64,000 nucleotides of DNA from Isoetes taiwanensis (lineage: Eukaryota; Streptophyta; Lycopodiopsida; Isoetales; Isoetaceae): positions 434,001 through 498,000 of the forward strand of contig JAJEKV010000240.1 in NCBI GenBank assembly GCA_021234155.1, read 5' to 3'. Within the stretch, counting starts at the first letter, position 1, and every line of letters starts with the position of its first letter. The position numbers were made by a program, and so were the translations under genes. A model generated the notes under the pieces. It had not been told where the DNA came from, searched no databases, and saw only the letters and a list, made by a program, of their open reading frames with translations. This document shows positions 21,972 to 34,062 of this stretch, piece after piece.

Positions 21972-24900
21972 TTAATCTACACAAATCGACATGCACTGGC
22001 CGATTTCTTGAAGATGACTTTGCCGTCCCATTGCTCCATAAAGCTGGGTCTTGTTTTACTAGATCTTTCTTAAGTACCCATGTCGCATCTTTCACTGGCA
22101 AGTGTTTCCACTTGACCAAGTATTGGAGGAACTCCGACCTCCTTGTTTTCTTGAAAGCTTTATCAAGAATCAATTTCGGAACTATTTCCAATTTGCTCCT
22201 CCGTCATTTCCAACAATGTTGGAGTGTCCAAGACTTCGTCTGGATTTGGAGTGTGCTTCTTCAACAAACTCACGTGGAAGACCTTATGAATCTTTATGTG
22301 TGCTGGCAAGTCTAGCTTGTAGGATTGATTACCTACTCTCTTGACTATTCTGAAAGGTCCAGCCCACCTTGGAGCAAGCTTCTTGCAATTCAGATCCCGA
22401 GCTTACTTTTGCTTCACCTTGATCTTGAGCCACACATTGTCGCCAACTTCAAACTCCACGACTGTTCGATGCTTGTTGTACGATGCTCTTTTGTCGGCTC
22501 CTTGCTGCTAGCAGATACCCTCGAACCTCTTCCACGAGCTGCTGCATGTCGGCCAACATCTGCTGCGAAACTTCCACTTTTGACACGGGGTTGTGCCAAG
22601 TGTCATGGGAGTTAGCAATCGATAGCGTAATTAATCATAAACGGCGACATTTGGGATGATTCCCCGCTTGGTGCTATTGTATGCAAACTCCACCAAGTGA
22701 ACAAATTCTTCCCACATTCCTTGCTTATTCGGGGCGTAGTTTCGTAGCATGTCTTCCAAAATCTGTTGGTCCGCTCCCGTTTGGCCATCCGTCGAGGATG
22801 ATACGCCGTGCTCATGGATAGCTTGGTCTGAATCGTCGTAAAGAGGTCTTGCCAAAAGGCGCTCATGAATTTCGGATCCCTGTCGGAGATGATCTCCCTT
22901 GGCATGCCATGAAGCCTAAAGATCTCTTTGGTGAAGAGCTTTGCGTTGTATCCATAGCGGTGTCTGTGGTCTGCAAGGCACAAAGTGTGTGCCATCTTTG
23001 ACAACTTGTCAACCACTACCATCAAGGCATCCTTCCCTCTTCTTGTCCTTGGAAGCCCCTGTTATAAAATCCATCTTTGATCACTTCCCACTTGGCGTTT
23101 GGCACCGCTAATGGCTCTAATGCCCCTGGAATTCAAAGCTGTTCTGCCTTCGTCTGCTGACATAGCTGACATTCCTTGATGTAGCGAGCTACTTGCTTTT
23201 TCATTCCTGGCCAATAATAGGCTAGCAAGACTTTGAAATATGTTTTCATGAATCGCATGGCCAGCTATTGGGTTTGTTATGCGTGTCATGGAGGATCAAT
23301 TTCCTTACACGATGATTCGGTGCACGCACAACTTGTTCTTATGGTATAACAGGTTGCCTTCCTTCTTATAATGTTTAAAGGCTTCCCGCTCCTTATCTGT
23401 TCTAGCCTCCCTAGAGAGGCTTGTCATACTTCCTTGAAATCCACGTCCGTTGGCAAGGACTCTTCAATCTTCTTACCAAAGTCATTTGGAGCGTCGAAAT
23501 TACATTGCAATGCACTCTAGTTGTCGGGGATGCCTTGAGGCGCATCCGCTACCACATTGAGCTTCCCGGCTTGTAGACTATATCAAAGTCATACTCTTGA
23601 GGAACTCCATCCACCTTCTGCCCGCCTCGAGGTTGAGGTGTGGTTGCGTGAATACATCTTGGAGGCTCGATGGTGCGTATCCAACTGGAACTTCCTTCCC
23701 AAAAGATAGTGCCTCCATATTCTTAATGCCCTAACAACCGCATAAGCAATTCCGATCGTGGGTGGGGTAGCGCGTTTCGGCGTCGTTCATCTTCACGGAA
23801 TCGTCGCGCTACCACGCTCTTCTTGCATGAGCCTTTTGCACACTGTAGCTATCTTACTTTCGCGTGCACGTAAGCTACAAGCTTATCTTTCTCACTGGGT
23901 CGGCGGGTTAGGATTTGGGGCTGTTGTTAAAGCTTCCTTCAACAATTCAAACCCGGCAGGCTTTCTTGTGCCAATGCTCGCCCAATCTTTCACCTTCTCG
24001 CCCTCGTCAAGTTACGTTAGCGGGGCGCTATCTTAGCAAAGTTCTTCACGAACTCACGTAGTACCACTGCTAGGCGAGAAAACTTCGACCTCATGCACAT
24101 TCTTGGCCGACCCTTTGAATGGCGGCTTCAATCTTGGCGGGGATCCGTCGAGATTCCTTCTCAGCTGAGATCACATGGCCCGGTATTCCACCTTCTCATT
24201 TTGAAGTGACACCCGACAACTTGGCGTACAACTGGTGCCTCTTCAACTTCTCTAGCACTCTCCTTAAGTGTTGTACGTGCTCTTCAAGGGATCTGCTATA
24301 CACCAAAATGTCATCAAAGAATACAATCACAAAGGTGTCTAAGAATTCCCTGAAGATGTCGTTCATGAGCCTCATGAACGTTGCGGGGGCATTCGATAAG
24401 CCGAAAGGCATTACCGTGAATTCATAATGCCCGTACCGCGTTCTAAAGGCGGTCTTGTGGATATCTTCTTCCTTTATCCTGATCTGATGATAACCTGACC
24501 TTAAGTCGATTTTGGAGAAGACCTTTGCACCTTGGAGCTGATCCATCAAGTCGCCGATCTCGGGGGGTTTATACTTGTTCTTAATGGTGTGCTTGTTCAA
24601 CTGCCTATAGTCTATGCACATCCTTAAACTGCCATCCTTCTTCTTTACAAAGAGAATGGGTGCTCCAAATGGCGAGACACTAGGTCTAATGAAGCCTAGG
24701 TCAAGCAACTCCTGCAATTGCTTCTTTAGCTCCGTCAACTCTTGCGTCGTCATTCTGTATGGAGCCTTACTTGTCGGCTTTGTTCCCGGTTCGAGTGGTA
24801 TCTCACACTCGACTCCCCTGTAAGGAGGAAGCTGCTTGATCTCATCTGGAAAGAGAATATGGAACTCCGTGATCAGCTGAGCTATTTGCTTCGGCAACTT

Positions 24901-25570
24901 GCTGAGCACCTTGTCTTCTTTGCTTTCTTCTGACTCTGGCTCGTTAATCTCAAGCTTGAAGATGTATGCTACCTGCTCGCTCTTGATGCACTTGAACAGC
25001 CGTTTAGAAGACATACACTGCATGATGGGAACAACTTCTTTACCTGTAATCTCAATGATCTTGCCGTCGGGTGTTGGGAAGGCCACCTTCCGCTTTCCAC
25101 AATCAATAATGGCCCCTGCTGGTCCAAGGTACTCCATTCCTATGATCAAGTCGTACTTACCAAGGCCCATTACTTCTGCTCCCATCTGGATATTAATCCC
25201 TGGCAAGTCGATGTCGAAGTTAATTCTCTTGCATGCAGTCTGCCTTACTGCTCCACTTGCTAAGACAACGGGCCTTGGCTTTGACTTTAGTGGTTTCAAC
25301 TTCAACATTTGAACCATTCTGGGGGATGCAAAGTTATGGCTACTTCCTGAGTCTATCAAGACTATGAAGGACTTGGTCTTGGCCTTCCCTACTGTGGAAA
25401 TTACTTTATACTGGCTCTCTGCTTGCTCTGTATCAATTGCGGCAAAGATATGACACTCACCCTGAATGTAGTCGCGGCCTTCCTCGCCGTCGTCGTCAGA
25501 CAGGGTGTCCCAATCTCCCAACTCTGCTAGTGCTGCACTCATGACGTAGGGGCGGTTCGGCATTTGTCCT
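21972..25570 (-). CDS. pol: Chromovirus pol: protease, RT, RNase H, integrase, chromodomain (frameshifted)
   Basis: The minus strand carries the full catalytic set of a Ty3/gypsy chromovirus. Open frame 25563-24196 (455 codons) holds the aspartic protease ([12 protein letters not shown], then [10 protein letters not shown]) and most of RT ([27 protein letters not shown], and catalytic [10 protein letters not shown]). RNase H lies at about 24.2-23.5 kb in broken frames. The integrase core is at 23025-22612, with [11 protein letters not shown]. The chromodomain is at 22191-21972, with [17 protein letters not shown]; the stop is at 21974-21972. Frames after RT are interrupted, many breaks falling at CTG/CAG sites. 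This is the only near-complete pol in the window and a plausible helper for the + elements. U2 lacks it altogether. Confidence 0.85.
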
Positions 25571-26813
25571 ATGCTTTGGTGGAAGCACCTGAAGCAAAAT
25601 TTGCTTTTCTATGCACTCCTGTCTCTTTTCTTGGGCATAGCACGCAAAAAGGATCTGCTTTGCTTTGGAGTAGTTTGACCCCTCTGCTTGTCCTTGAAGG
25701 ACACCTGCTTCTTCTCTTCTTTTTTCCCACAGTTTGCCACCATATGGGGCTCTAGGCATGGGCTGCTGCCCTAGGGCTATAGCTTCTTGTTGCCTTGCCT
25801 TTATCTGGTAGTCTTTTTGCCTGCGCCCGCTAATACGAGGTCCGTTCCTTGCAAGATTATTGCCTTGGACTCACCTTCCGACCTTTGTCTTAGGGTTTAT
25901 TGCCCTCACAAGCTTGTGGATCTCCTCATTCAACCCCTCAATATAGCTTTCTCTTTGCATGCTTCTCCCCAATTTTGGCACATCTGACCTCGGCCTCATG
26001 AATTCCTCTGTGTATTTCTGGACTGATTTGTTTTTTCTGTTGCAACTGTAGAGAGCTGGCGCATCATCTTTGGACTTGTGCTCCCTTGGGGACGTAATGG
26101 CGCTTTGAAGGCTTTGGCAAACTTTTACGAACTTACAAGCATCCCTGCTTAAGCCATGTGCCTTTGCATAACCCTTCCACCAAATCCGTGCGGCTCCTTC
26201 CAAGTTGGCTGTTGCCACCCTGCCTTTGTCTTTATCCTTCATACCATAAGCATTGCCGTACTCACTCATTTCGTCCAGCCATGCCTCTGCTTCTAATCGA
26301 CTGTTCTCCCCGAAGCTGTTCGATTCGGGCCTTCCATACATTGCCCAGTGCGGAATCTACCTTCTTCTGGTAGTCAGCGGCCCTAGTGTCCCTTTGTCGT
26401 CCTTCTATGGCGTCCCTCTGCCTTGCATCCGCAGTGTTTCTTTGCCTTGCATCTGTTCGGTCCTGGGCCTGATGTTCTTCTTCCTCGGAGTCGGAGTCTG
26501 AATCTGAGCTTGAGTCGGAAGATTCCGGGCTGGAGGATCTCCTTCTCTTGTTCCTCTTCTTGTCCCTTCCTGCTCTCCGAGCTGATGCTTGCGGCAACTG
26601 AGCGTTGCCCACCGAAGCTGCTCCTGCTTGCGCGGCCAGCAAGGCCTTTATCTGTTCGAGGTCCGTCCTCATCTGGGATATTTCCTCTTCTGGGGTCATG
26701 GGTCCAAATTCCTCAAACAAGTTCCTTGCCGGAGGTGGCCTGGGCGGACTCTGTTCTTCCATATGGTCTCGGCGTTGTCGTTCCCCTGAGCTTAGGCCTC
26801 TAACTGCATACAC
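25571..26813 (-). CDS. gag: Chromovirus gag, U1 minus copy
   Basis: The frame starts near 26813 ([20 protein letters not shown]) and runs through [19 protein letters not shown] and a serine/acidic tract ([19 protein letters not shown]). The retrotransposon gag core at 26341-25871 contains [32 protein letters not shown] and, after a frameshift, PREHKS. Near 25600 a short Cys-rich stretch (CFRC) could be the zinc knuckle. It is clearly homologous to the + element gag, with the same motif order. The start is uncertain: a splice-acceptor-like TATGCAG|TTAGAGG lies right at the beginning, so the first exon may be elsewhere. Confidence 0.8.
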
Positions 26814-26984
26814 AAGTAATTCATGGCTATATGGTTAGTTTTACTTGTTCTCTTGCATTGTTTATGTTTGTTGGTATAGTTGTGGGGCAAAAATACATCA
26901 ACAAAACATTTAAAGTGCAACAGAAATTATATTCATATATTACATAATATTTTAGTACAAAAGTCTCCGGGATCAAGAGTCTAA
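26814..26984 (-). other. ORF1'-gag spacer, U1
   Basis: About 170 bp of AT-rich sequence, ending on the minus strand at a splice-acceptor-like GCAG. It is conserved at 48374-48544. Confidence 0.4.
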
Positions 26985-28495
26985 CTAGTCTTGGAATCGC
27001 CGGTAAGATGGGTTGTCTTCAAGGAACTTCTTAGCTTGGGCGTTCCTGCGAATGACCCAAGTTCACGATGGCAACCTGGCGACGAGCCGCCCTGCGAGGC
27101 TCTGCCCGACTCTTCCACCCTAGCGATTAAATGTATGGGAGGGCCGGTCATCCGCCAATCTCGCTGCCGTCGATGGGGTATGGCGAAGTCGAAGAAGGTC
27201 AAGTGCCATTGCCCTCTTGACTAGGACAACATAGTCGGCGTTTGCGCTATTGAGCATGCTGCGAGCACGAGGTGCAATCAGCATGAACACCCCTTCTTCA
27301 CCTGCGGGGCTGAACTTGCGGTGTACCACCGCTATTCTCCCGAATCTAGCGGCGATGGCGGGTAGTACCTCGGGGATCTGTCATTGTGCGTCGTGGATGG
27401 TTCTCCACTTGTTTGGCCTCTGCTCTATGCGCCCGCGTATTAAATCGACCTCTATCTCGGTGAGCTCCGGTAGTCTTCAATTGTGGAGTCGACTCGCTTT
27501 GGTCGATTCTGCTCCTCTTCTTTGGGGGTGGTGTCGAAGGCACGGGCATTAGGATGCTCGTGGTCTTCCACGGATCCCCATCTGTTCTTGGAGAGGGAAC
27601 TCCTCCTCCGTTGGCAGCTCTCGCTTCGTCCATCATTTGCACGATGCTGTAGGCTGGATAACCGAGGAAGTCGACTCCCTGTGTAGGTGTCGGCCTCCCT
27701 CACTTGAGGCGGAAAGTCAGAGGCTCCGGACGATGAAGTCGTCAAGTCCGGACTGCGTAGCTGGTGGGCTTGATTCATCCAATCGACTCCCTCTCCTGCA
27801 TTGGGAAGGTTACGAGATATGTATTTGAGGAGTAGATACTCTTCTCAGATTGATGATGATAGGGGCTAGGCTTGTGATGCCTAGCCCAAGTGGAGAACAA
27901 CTCTAATAGTGCATCGGCTCGCTTTCGAAGTTGACCAGCTCACAATTGCGCTTGTTGCCGTTCTTCCTCGATTAGAGCTCCGTGTACTTACTATCGTCCA
28001 GGCTCCTCTTCTTCTTCCTCTGCTCCTTCCTGCTCTTGATGATACTTCTGAAGCATCGCTCCTGCGCCGCTTGTTGCTATGGGGTCCACCTCCATCGGAG
28101 GGATAGAGGTTGCCCCCATTGGGTTTTATTTGGCGGTGGGAAAATAGCTAGGGCGGCGGTGTAGGAGAAATATTTGGTCCTGTTGGCTGTCAGGACCATG
28201 TAGTCTGGCAGCCTCTGCGCCTTGTTAGTTAGGTACTTGGCGATGTTGGGGACGTCACCCAAGGCTGCTTGAAGGGATGGGCGGGGAACGAAATATCCTA
28301 TGCAAGGGGGAACCTGAACAAGGGAGGGTCCTACCCTAGCTTGAAACTCTGCTAACACTTGCCTATATGCTGGGGTTGCATTTAGCGTAGCTTGGATATC
28401 AATTTCTTTCCCAAAGACTTGGAAGATGTCGTTGACATCCGCCTCGGCGACATGGGCCTTGGCTGTACCATCGCTTTGAAGTCGGTGATGGCCAT
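26985..28495 (-). pseudogene. ORF1' (minus-element homologue of ORF1), U1 copy
   Basis: Homologous along its length to ORF1 of the + element, in the same position before gag. Motifs seen in order: VGPSLVQVPPCIGYFVPRPS, then PDYMVLTANRTKYFSYTAAL (both 28358-28077), QVREADTYTGS, VHRKFSPAGEEGVFMLIA and, near the end, DSKTS before a stop at 26985. U1 is frameshifted at many places; U2 (48545-50074) is more readable. The start is MA..., after the homologous leader CTCCCTGAGGCGC. Function is unknown. Confidence 0.7.
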
Positions 28496-28607
28496 TGATC
28501 TAGCGAAGAAGAGAGTATCGAACGGATGCAGAAGCGCCTCAGGGAGCTGGAAGATCGCCTAAGCAGTGGAGAGCAAACTTGCAGGGTGCTAAATGAGAAA
28601 TGGAGGA

Positions 28608-28618
28608 CCTATTTATAG
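28608..28618 (-). promoter_or_regulatory. TATA box of ORF1', U1
   Basis: CTATAAATAGG on the minus strand, about 115 bp upstream of the ORF1' start. Same spacing as the + ORF1 TATA box. The U2 copy is at 50187-50197. Confidence 0.65.
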
Positions 28619-28798
28619 AAAAGGGGAAAACCCTAATTTTTGGATGACCTAGACTTTCTTTGAGATTGGGTCATTACATTTCTATTAAAGGGTGCAATTG
28701 AGAGTTTGAAGACTACTTCTAGGGTTTGAGCATGCTAAGATGGGCTAATGAACCTATTGCAACAATTTGGAGATCATTTGGTGAAGAAAATGGTGCGA

Positions 28799-29062
28799 GG
28801 TCTCACCGCGTTGCCAAGCCAGATAATGAAAAGTTCATTTTACGTCTGGCGCGACGTGTGAGACATGGGTTCTAAATGGGCTAAACTTAATCAATTTGGA
28901 TAATCTAAGGCTGTAATTCTACTAAACTTCGCCAAGTTAGGCGAAATTGACCCCTTATTTGGTCGATTTGAGCTGTTTTGGGCATTTTTGGGCATGGTCT
29001 CGCCGCGTTCGCCCAGCCCGAAAATGAGAATGCCGCGGTTCTATTGCGGCGGCAATAGAACC
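28799..29062. repeat. Hairpins in the divergent intergenic region, U1
   Basis: A perfect 11-bp stem GGTTCTATTGC / GCAATAGAACC with a 4-base loop lies at 29037-29062. A second inverted pair is formed by GGTCTCACCGCGTTG at about 28799-28813 and GGCGCGACGTGTGAGAC at 28848-28864; in U2 these arms match at 16 of 17 bases. A third copy of the arm follows near 28996. The region separates the minus-strand ORF1' promoter from + strand sequence with a TATTTATT box near 29100. Confidence 0.6.
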
Positions 29063-32000
29063 GACATTCCTGGATGGGGGCGTCCCTTTGTCACTCCTCC
29101 TATTTATTCAGCCTCTCTTCATTGTTCTATCATCGGCGTTCTCTTGAGCTAGATTTCTCCTTCTTCTCTATCCTATCGGTTTCTCCTCTGCTTTGCTTTG
29201 TGTGGGAGATCCTCTACCTTACGCTGCGATGGGGATTGATTGTTGGAGGTTTGGATATGCTATGAGCTCCGTTCACATTGCAACTTTTGGGCGGTTAGTT
29301 TTCCATTACTTTTAGGTTCTTTGATTGGTCGTTTTAGAGTTTTTCCGATTATCGCATCGGATCTTCGATCCGTTCTTTGCGGTGCCTTGACTTTTTCGAT
29401 TATACTCCATCGGATCTTTGATCCGTTCTTTGCGGTGCCTTGGCTGTATCCGGTATTTTCCCCTTGATCGGTTTTTCCCTTAATCCGGTCGGGTTCTTTC
29501 CTTATCGTTGTTCCCCTTGATCCATAGCGGAATCCGGTTTTACGCCAGCGTAGCCATGTTGCTTGTGCGGATTTCTTGTTTTATCCTCTCTTGTTTTTAA
29601 GCGTTGTGGTCTCCTCGCAATCTTCCTCTGTAACCGATTGCCCTAAGTTAGTTTTGGGTGTAAACTTGCTAATTTTGCTTAGTTTTTCTTCTTGATTGGG
29701 AGTGTATAGTATAGCTTACGTGCTATCTTACGGCTTTTGGCGGGAGTAGTCGGTACTTGCTTTCGATCTAATCTATTTTGCCTTTTCGAGAATGTTTCGG
29801 GTTTGTTGCTCTTGGCGTTGCAAATTCTGTTGGTTAGTTTGTGTCCGTTATCTATTGAGGAGCTAATCTTGTGTTGCGATGGCGATTCTTACCGATTCTT
29901 GCTTCAGTCTTGCCAAATTCTTGTCGATTCCTGCTCTCCGATTGTGCGGATTCTTGCTCAAGTTTCTTTCGGGTTTTACGATTCTTGCTTGAATGTCTTT
30001 GGATTGTGCCTCAGCTCGGTTTGTCCAGACCCGAGTTTTCAGCCTCCACCTTTGGATTACGCAATTCAGCGAGAGTCGAATGGGTTGAAAGAGGCCAGCC
30101 CTTCTTTGGATTCATCACGGGGTTATTACGATCGACCGGTTTGCGGGTTCGATTTTATGTGTTTGATTTGTTTTTGCTTTGATTGTTTCAGTTTTGCTGT
30201 GTTTTTAATGACTGGAGCAATGTCAATCTCATGCCGCTTTCTCCTGATTTAATTTGTAGGATTCCTTGATCCTTCTACGCCTTATCTTCTTCATCGTTTT
30301 TACGCCCAGTTCTTTCTTCAAAGCCACCGCTTCTTTGCATTTATCACCGCTGATCATTATCACGCCTGATCCTACGATGTGGGCACTGCCCGGCGTGGCA
30401 AGGCCATGTGGCAGTCGTCCAGTTGCCTTACTGGTTCAACCAGCACAACTCCGCAGCATCTGCCATGGCTGCCCACCCCAGACCTGCGTTGATGGCCTCC
30501 TACCTTTCGGGTGCCATTCAGCTTATTTTTTATTCCTTAACCCTTATCGAAGTGCCCCACTACTCATCATTGTTTTTGAAATTTCTTTGAGGTATTATTA
30601 TGCAATTGTTGTTAAGTGGGCTCTGCGTTTTTGGGAAATTAATGTGTTGGCAAGCGGAGTTCGATGCGGGCATGGTTATAAGGGTACATGGGTCACACAA
30701 TTTAGGCGTTTGTACTCGTTATTTAATCTGGTATATTTCAGCATGTGATCTTCAGGCATTTGTCATATATGCGCCGCCTGGCTTCCAAGCTTCCAGGTTC
30801 GTTTGTAAGATTTCGTTGTCTGTCGTTTGACATGCACTTTCTTTTTCTCTCGTGACATTAGGTTCCTCGTTAGGTTCTTCATTTTGTCCATGGTTAATTC
30901 GTCCATGTTCCTCGAGGAATGCCAATATTGTTTGGTTGTGGACCTTCTACTAAGAGCTTTGATCGTTTACCTATTGTACACATATTATAGATATTATCTA
31001 AGTTATCTTGTTTGCCATTCTTGGTTCTTTGTTGTTTGCATCATTCTCCTTGGTTTCAACTCTCCCTTCAAGATGGGGTTCTTAAGTGATAGTCAAGCTA
31101 TTCTTTGTTGTTTCATGATTCACCTTTTGGCTCACGGTTGTCGTCTTTTGGGTTTTTATTAGCCTAATTTTTTGGGTTCCTGGTCTTGTAAACACTAATA
31201 AGCTTGCCCTTTGTCTCGTGCAAACATTTAAATCCTATGCATTTCTCCAGATGGCTTCTTGGTTCATGGGATCTATAGGATTGGTTTCTCGTCATTATTT
31301 TTATGCAAGTATGCACTATTGGATCTAATTTTGTAAGGGGTTGTGTTTTTGGTCTCATTCTAATCCCTTTAATTCTTATACTTTCTGTTGTTCAATGTTC
31401 CATATTCTTTTTTGCCCTTCTATTACCATGATTCTTTTTTGCAGTTCGTTCACTTTTATAGCTTTCTTGACCACCGCGTATTCTTTTGCCGACTTTGCCC
31501 ATTTTGTTGGACCATTATTTTTGTCATCCTTAACGTTCATGTTGGATGGGTCCCTGGGTATGTCTTGCATCCTCCCGAACTTGCTTTTAGGTGTTCGTGT
31601 GTTCCTTTGCTATAGTTGCATTTTTTCACGATTTTTTGGTCGTCTCCTTTATGCATGTGCTTGCCCTTCTTGGATCTTTATATGTGGGCGCCCATGTCAT
31701 TTTTGTTCTTATATGTCCATCATGTTTTCGATTATCTCATCCTACTTCCTTCCATTCGATTCTTACGATCGCTCCATATTTTTTCGTTTTTGGAGCTCCA
31801 CAACTATGGGTTCGTTATTACAATGCTTGTTCTATATGTCATGCAATTTCCTTTCTTTCAACATTTCGCTTATTGCTATGATTAAGTTGGGATAGACCGG
31901 GGCATGTTGTTCATTTATTTTTCATTTCATGTCTCTAATTATTGGGAGTGCTATGGATGTCCATATAATTAGTCCAGGTTTCGTTGGTTCTTTAATTTTA

Positions 32001-33832
32001 TCAGTGTTCCCCGGTGTCGGCCAATGCATGCTCTTTTCTCATATGGTTCCAGTTATTTCTCTTGGTTGCTTTTTGAGGGCCTATGCACGCTTTCTTGTCA
32101 TACAGTCTCAGTTTTTCGCGCCTTTGAGGGCTTATTATTTATTGGCATTGTATGACATTAGTGATAGACATCTTAGTTCTTCTATTTTTCTCCTTGCATG
32201 TTCGTCATATTTCTCGTATTTCATTCTATTTCCTTTCATTCCTATTTTTATTTTACATTTTTCATAGTTCTTCTTTTTCTCCTTGCATGTTCGTCATATT
32301 TTCGTATTTCATTCTATTTCCTTTCATTCCTATTTCTATTTTACATTTTTCGTATACTTTGGCGTGTTTGGTCTATGTTATGGTTATCTTGTCCCATCGT
32401 GTTTGGCCTCTTTCGTGTTGGCGTTCGTTTTTACTTCTTCATGCTTGATCAATTCTTGTTATATCACCTCTGTTGATGTCCTTCTTCCTTGATGCTCTTT
32501 ATATATTCATTGCTCAGCGATTCTATGCAATTCTAACCGCATTCTGTTTGGCTATTGCATCGTTTGCACCTTAGATCGTCGATCTTGGTATCACACATTT
32601 TTTTTGTTGGTGTTTTTCCTCATGGTTAGGTTGGTAGGTCCGCTCATTACATATGTGTGTTGGCATGGGAAAGTTATGTTTCTCGATTTAATCACTCTTT
32701 TCTTGACATATAGTTTTCTATAGTTGGATGTCTAGTTGTTTACTTTGCTCTTTCATAAAATTTATGTCGGTCCATTCTTTACGACCAGTTTTATATGCCA
32801 CATTTCTCTTGGTCAATTCTTTTCGGTGTTAATGCTAGGGTGTCTCTTTCTATCTTGTAGAGGTGGTATCTCTTGCCCATTTCATTATGGTTGGGTTTCT
32901 TCTTCTTGTTCATTCAATTTAACGGCATGGCATGGGGGTTGAAGTTTGAATTGGTTTTTTTCTAGTGGCTTGCTTGCATTTACTATTTCTAGAGGCATTT
33001 GACCTATCTCTTTTCTTTTGGTCCTCACCTCATGATTTTTCTTGGTTTTTTTTTTTTTTTTTTGCCCCGTATCTCATATTTCCCCCTCGTATTCCTTTTT
33101 GCTCTTCATCCTTCATTAACCTCTTGCATTGCCATAAGCTCGTTTCTCGGTTTTTCCTTTTGCCTCTGTTCCTTATTTGTCATCTCTGTGTTTTAACCTC
33201 TTGAATCCTCTTGTGTTTCTTGTCTTGTCCCCTTCGTTTCTCATCTTGGTTTTGCCTTGGTTCTTTTTGCTCTGTTGGTGTCCATTGATCATGCTTTGCT
33301 CCTTGATCTTTTTTATCCTTGTTTCTCCATTGGCCTTGCTTAGCCCTTTCTTCCTTATTTATCCCATCTGATCGATTCTGGTCATCTTGTTTTACCAATT
33401 TGTCTCATTTGCTCCATTCTTTGGTTTATCTTTGTGCTACGTTACTTTTGTTCTTATAGTGGTCTCTTGTCCATGGGTCTTGTTCTCTCCATTTGTCAGT
33501 TCTCTCTGTTTACTAGCCTAGTTCTTTTTCTTTGGTCGTCTCACCTTATGATTTTTTCCTTAGTTATTTTTTCTGGATTTCATATTTTTCTCTCCGAGTT
33601 CCTTCTTTGCTCTTTATCTTTCGTTAACCTCTTGCATGGCTTTATGCTCGTTTCTCTGCCCTAGTTCCTTATTATTTGTCTTTTCGTCATTTGACCACTT
33701 GTATCGTCTTAGTTTTTTCTTTTCTTGCCTTGTCTTCTTCTTTTCTCATCGTGATTCGCCTGGTTCTCTTTGCTATGTTCGTGTCCACATTTTCAATCGG
33801 CTTTATTAGATTCTACATGCTTGAGTATGGCC
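29063..33832 (+). other. Long pyrimidine-rich, intron-like tract, U1
   Basis: No protein gene is supported. The + strand is strongly T/C-rich for 4.8 kb, like plant introns. It begins with a CT-rich leader-like stretch (about 29095-29215), contains acceptor-like TTTGTAG|GATTCC at about 30260, and ends in the middle of a hairpin repeat just upstream of the U2 H3-like gene. Internal repeats: two roughly 60-bp units near 29338-29445 (GGATCTTTGATCCGTTC), short GATTCTTGCT units near 29890-30000, a roughly 90-bp tandem pair at about 32177-32355, and a diverged duplication of about 500 bp (about 32990-33330 and 33530-33820). It could be a long 5' UTR intron. Confidence 0.4.
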
Positions 33833-33864
33833 GACCTAACCCCCTCCTCGCGCACTCTTAGAGG
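33833..33864 (+). repeat. Half hairpin at the U1/U2 unit junction
   Basis: Only the right half of the hairpin repeat is present (GACCTAACCCCCTCC then GCGCACTCTTAGAGG). The pyrimidine-rich tract joins it close to the centre of the inner palindrome seen at 7686-7703. The same junction recurs at 55448-55479. Confidence 0.7.
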
Positions 33865-33967
33865 TCTTGAAGGAACAGGACCAAACAAGACCCCAATTTC
33901 ATCCAAGATGGGGAGATTTTAGCCATCAAACCAACCAGGCGACTAATTCGACCGAACCCTAAAAATT

Positions 33968-34016
33968 AAACCCTAAAAATTACGGGACATAGGCTCATTT
34001 TTAGGGTTTTCACGTG
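33968..34016 (+). promoter_or_regulatory. Promoter motifs of the H3-like gene, U2
   Basis: Telo-box 33968-33976, inverted telo-box 34001-34009, G-box 34011-34016. The start codon follows at 34063. Confidence 0.6.
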
Positions 34017-34062
34017 ATTTCGCTGAGCTCCTTCCGAGAGCCGATATACCGTCGCCGCGACA

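Noticed and set aside
31164-31358. Identical 64-codon minus-strand ORF in both pyrimidine-rich tracts (also 52772-52966)
   Set aside because: The two tracts are recent duplicates, so identity is not evidence of selection, and composition is not gene-like.
29737-33861. Many Phe/Leu/Ser-rich ORFs as membrane proteins
   Set aside because: They follow from T/C-rich composition, overlap in several frames, and lack domain-like motifs or consistent starts.
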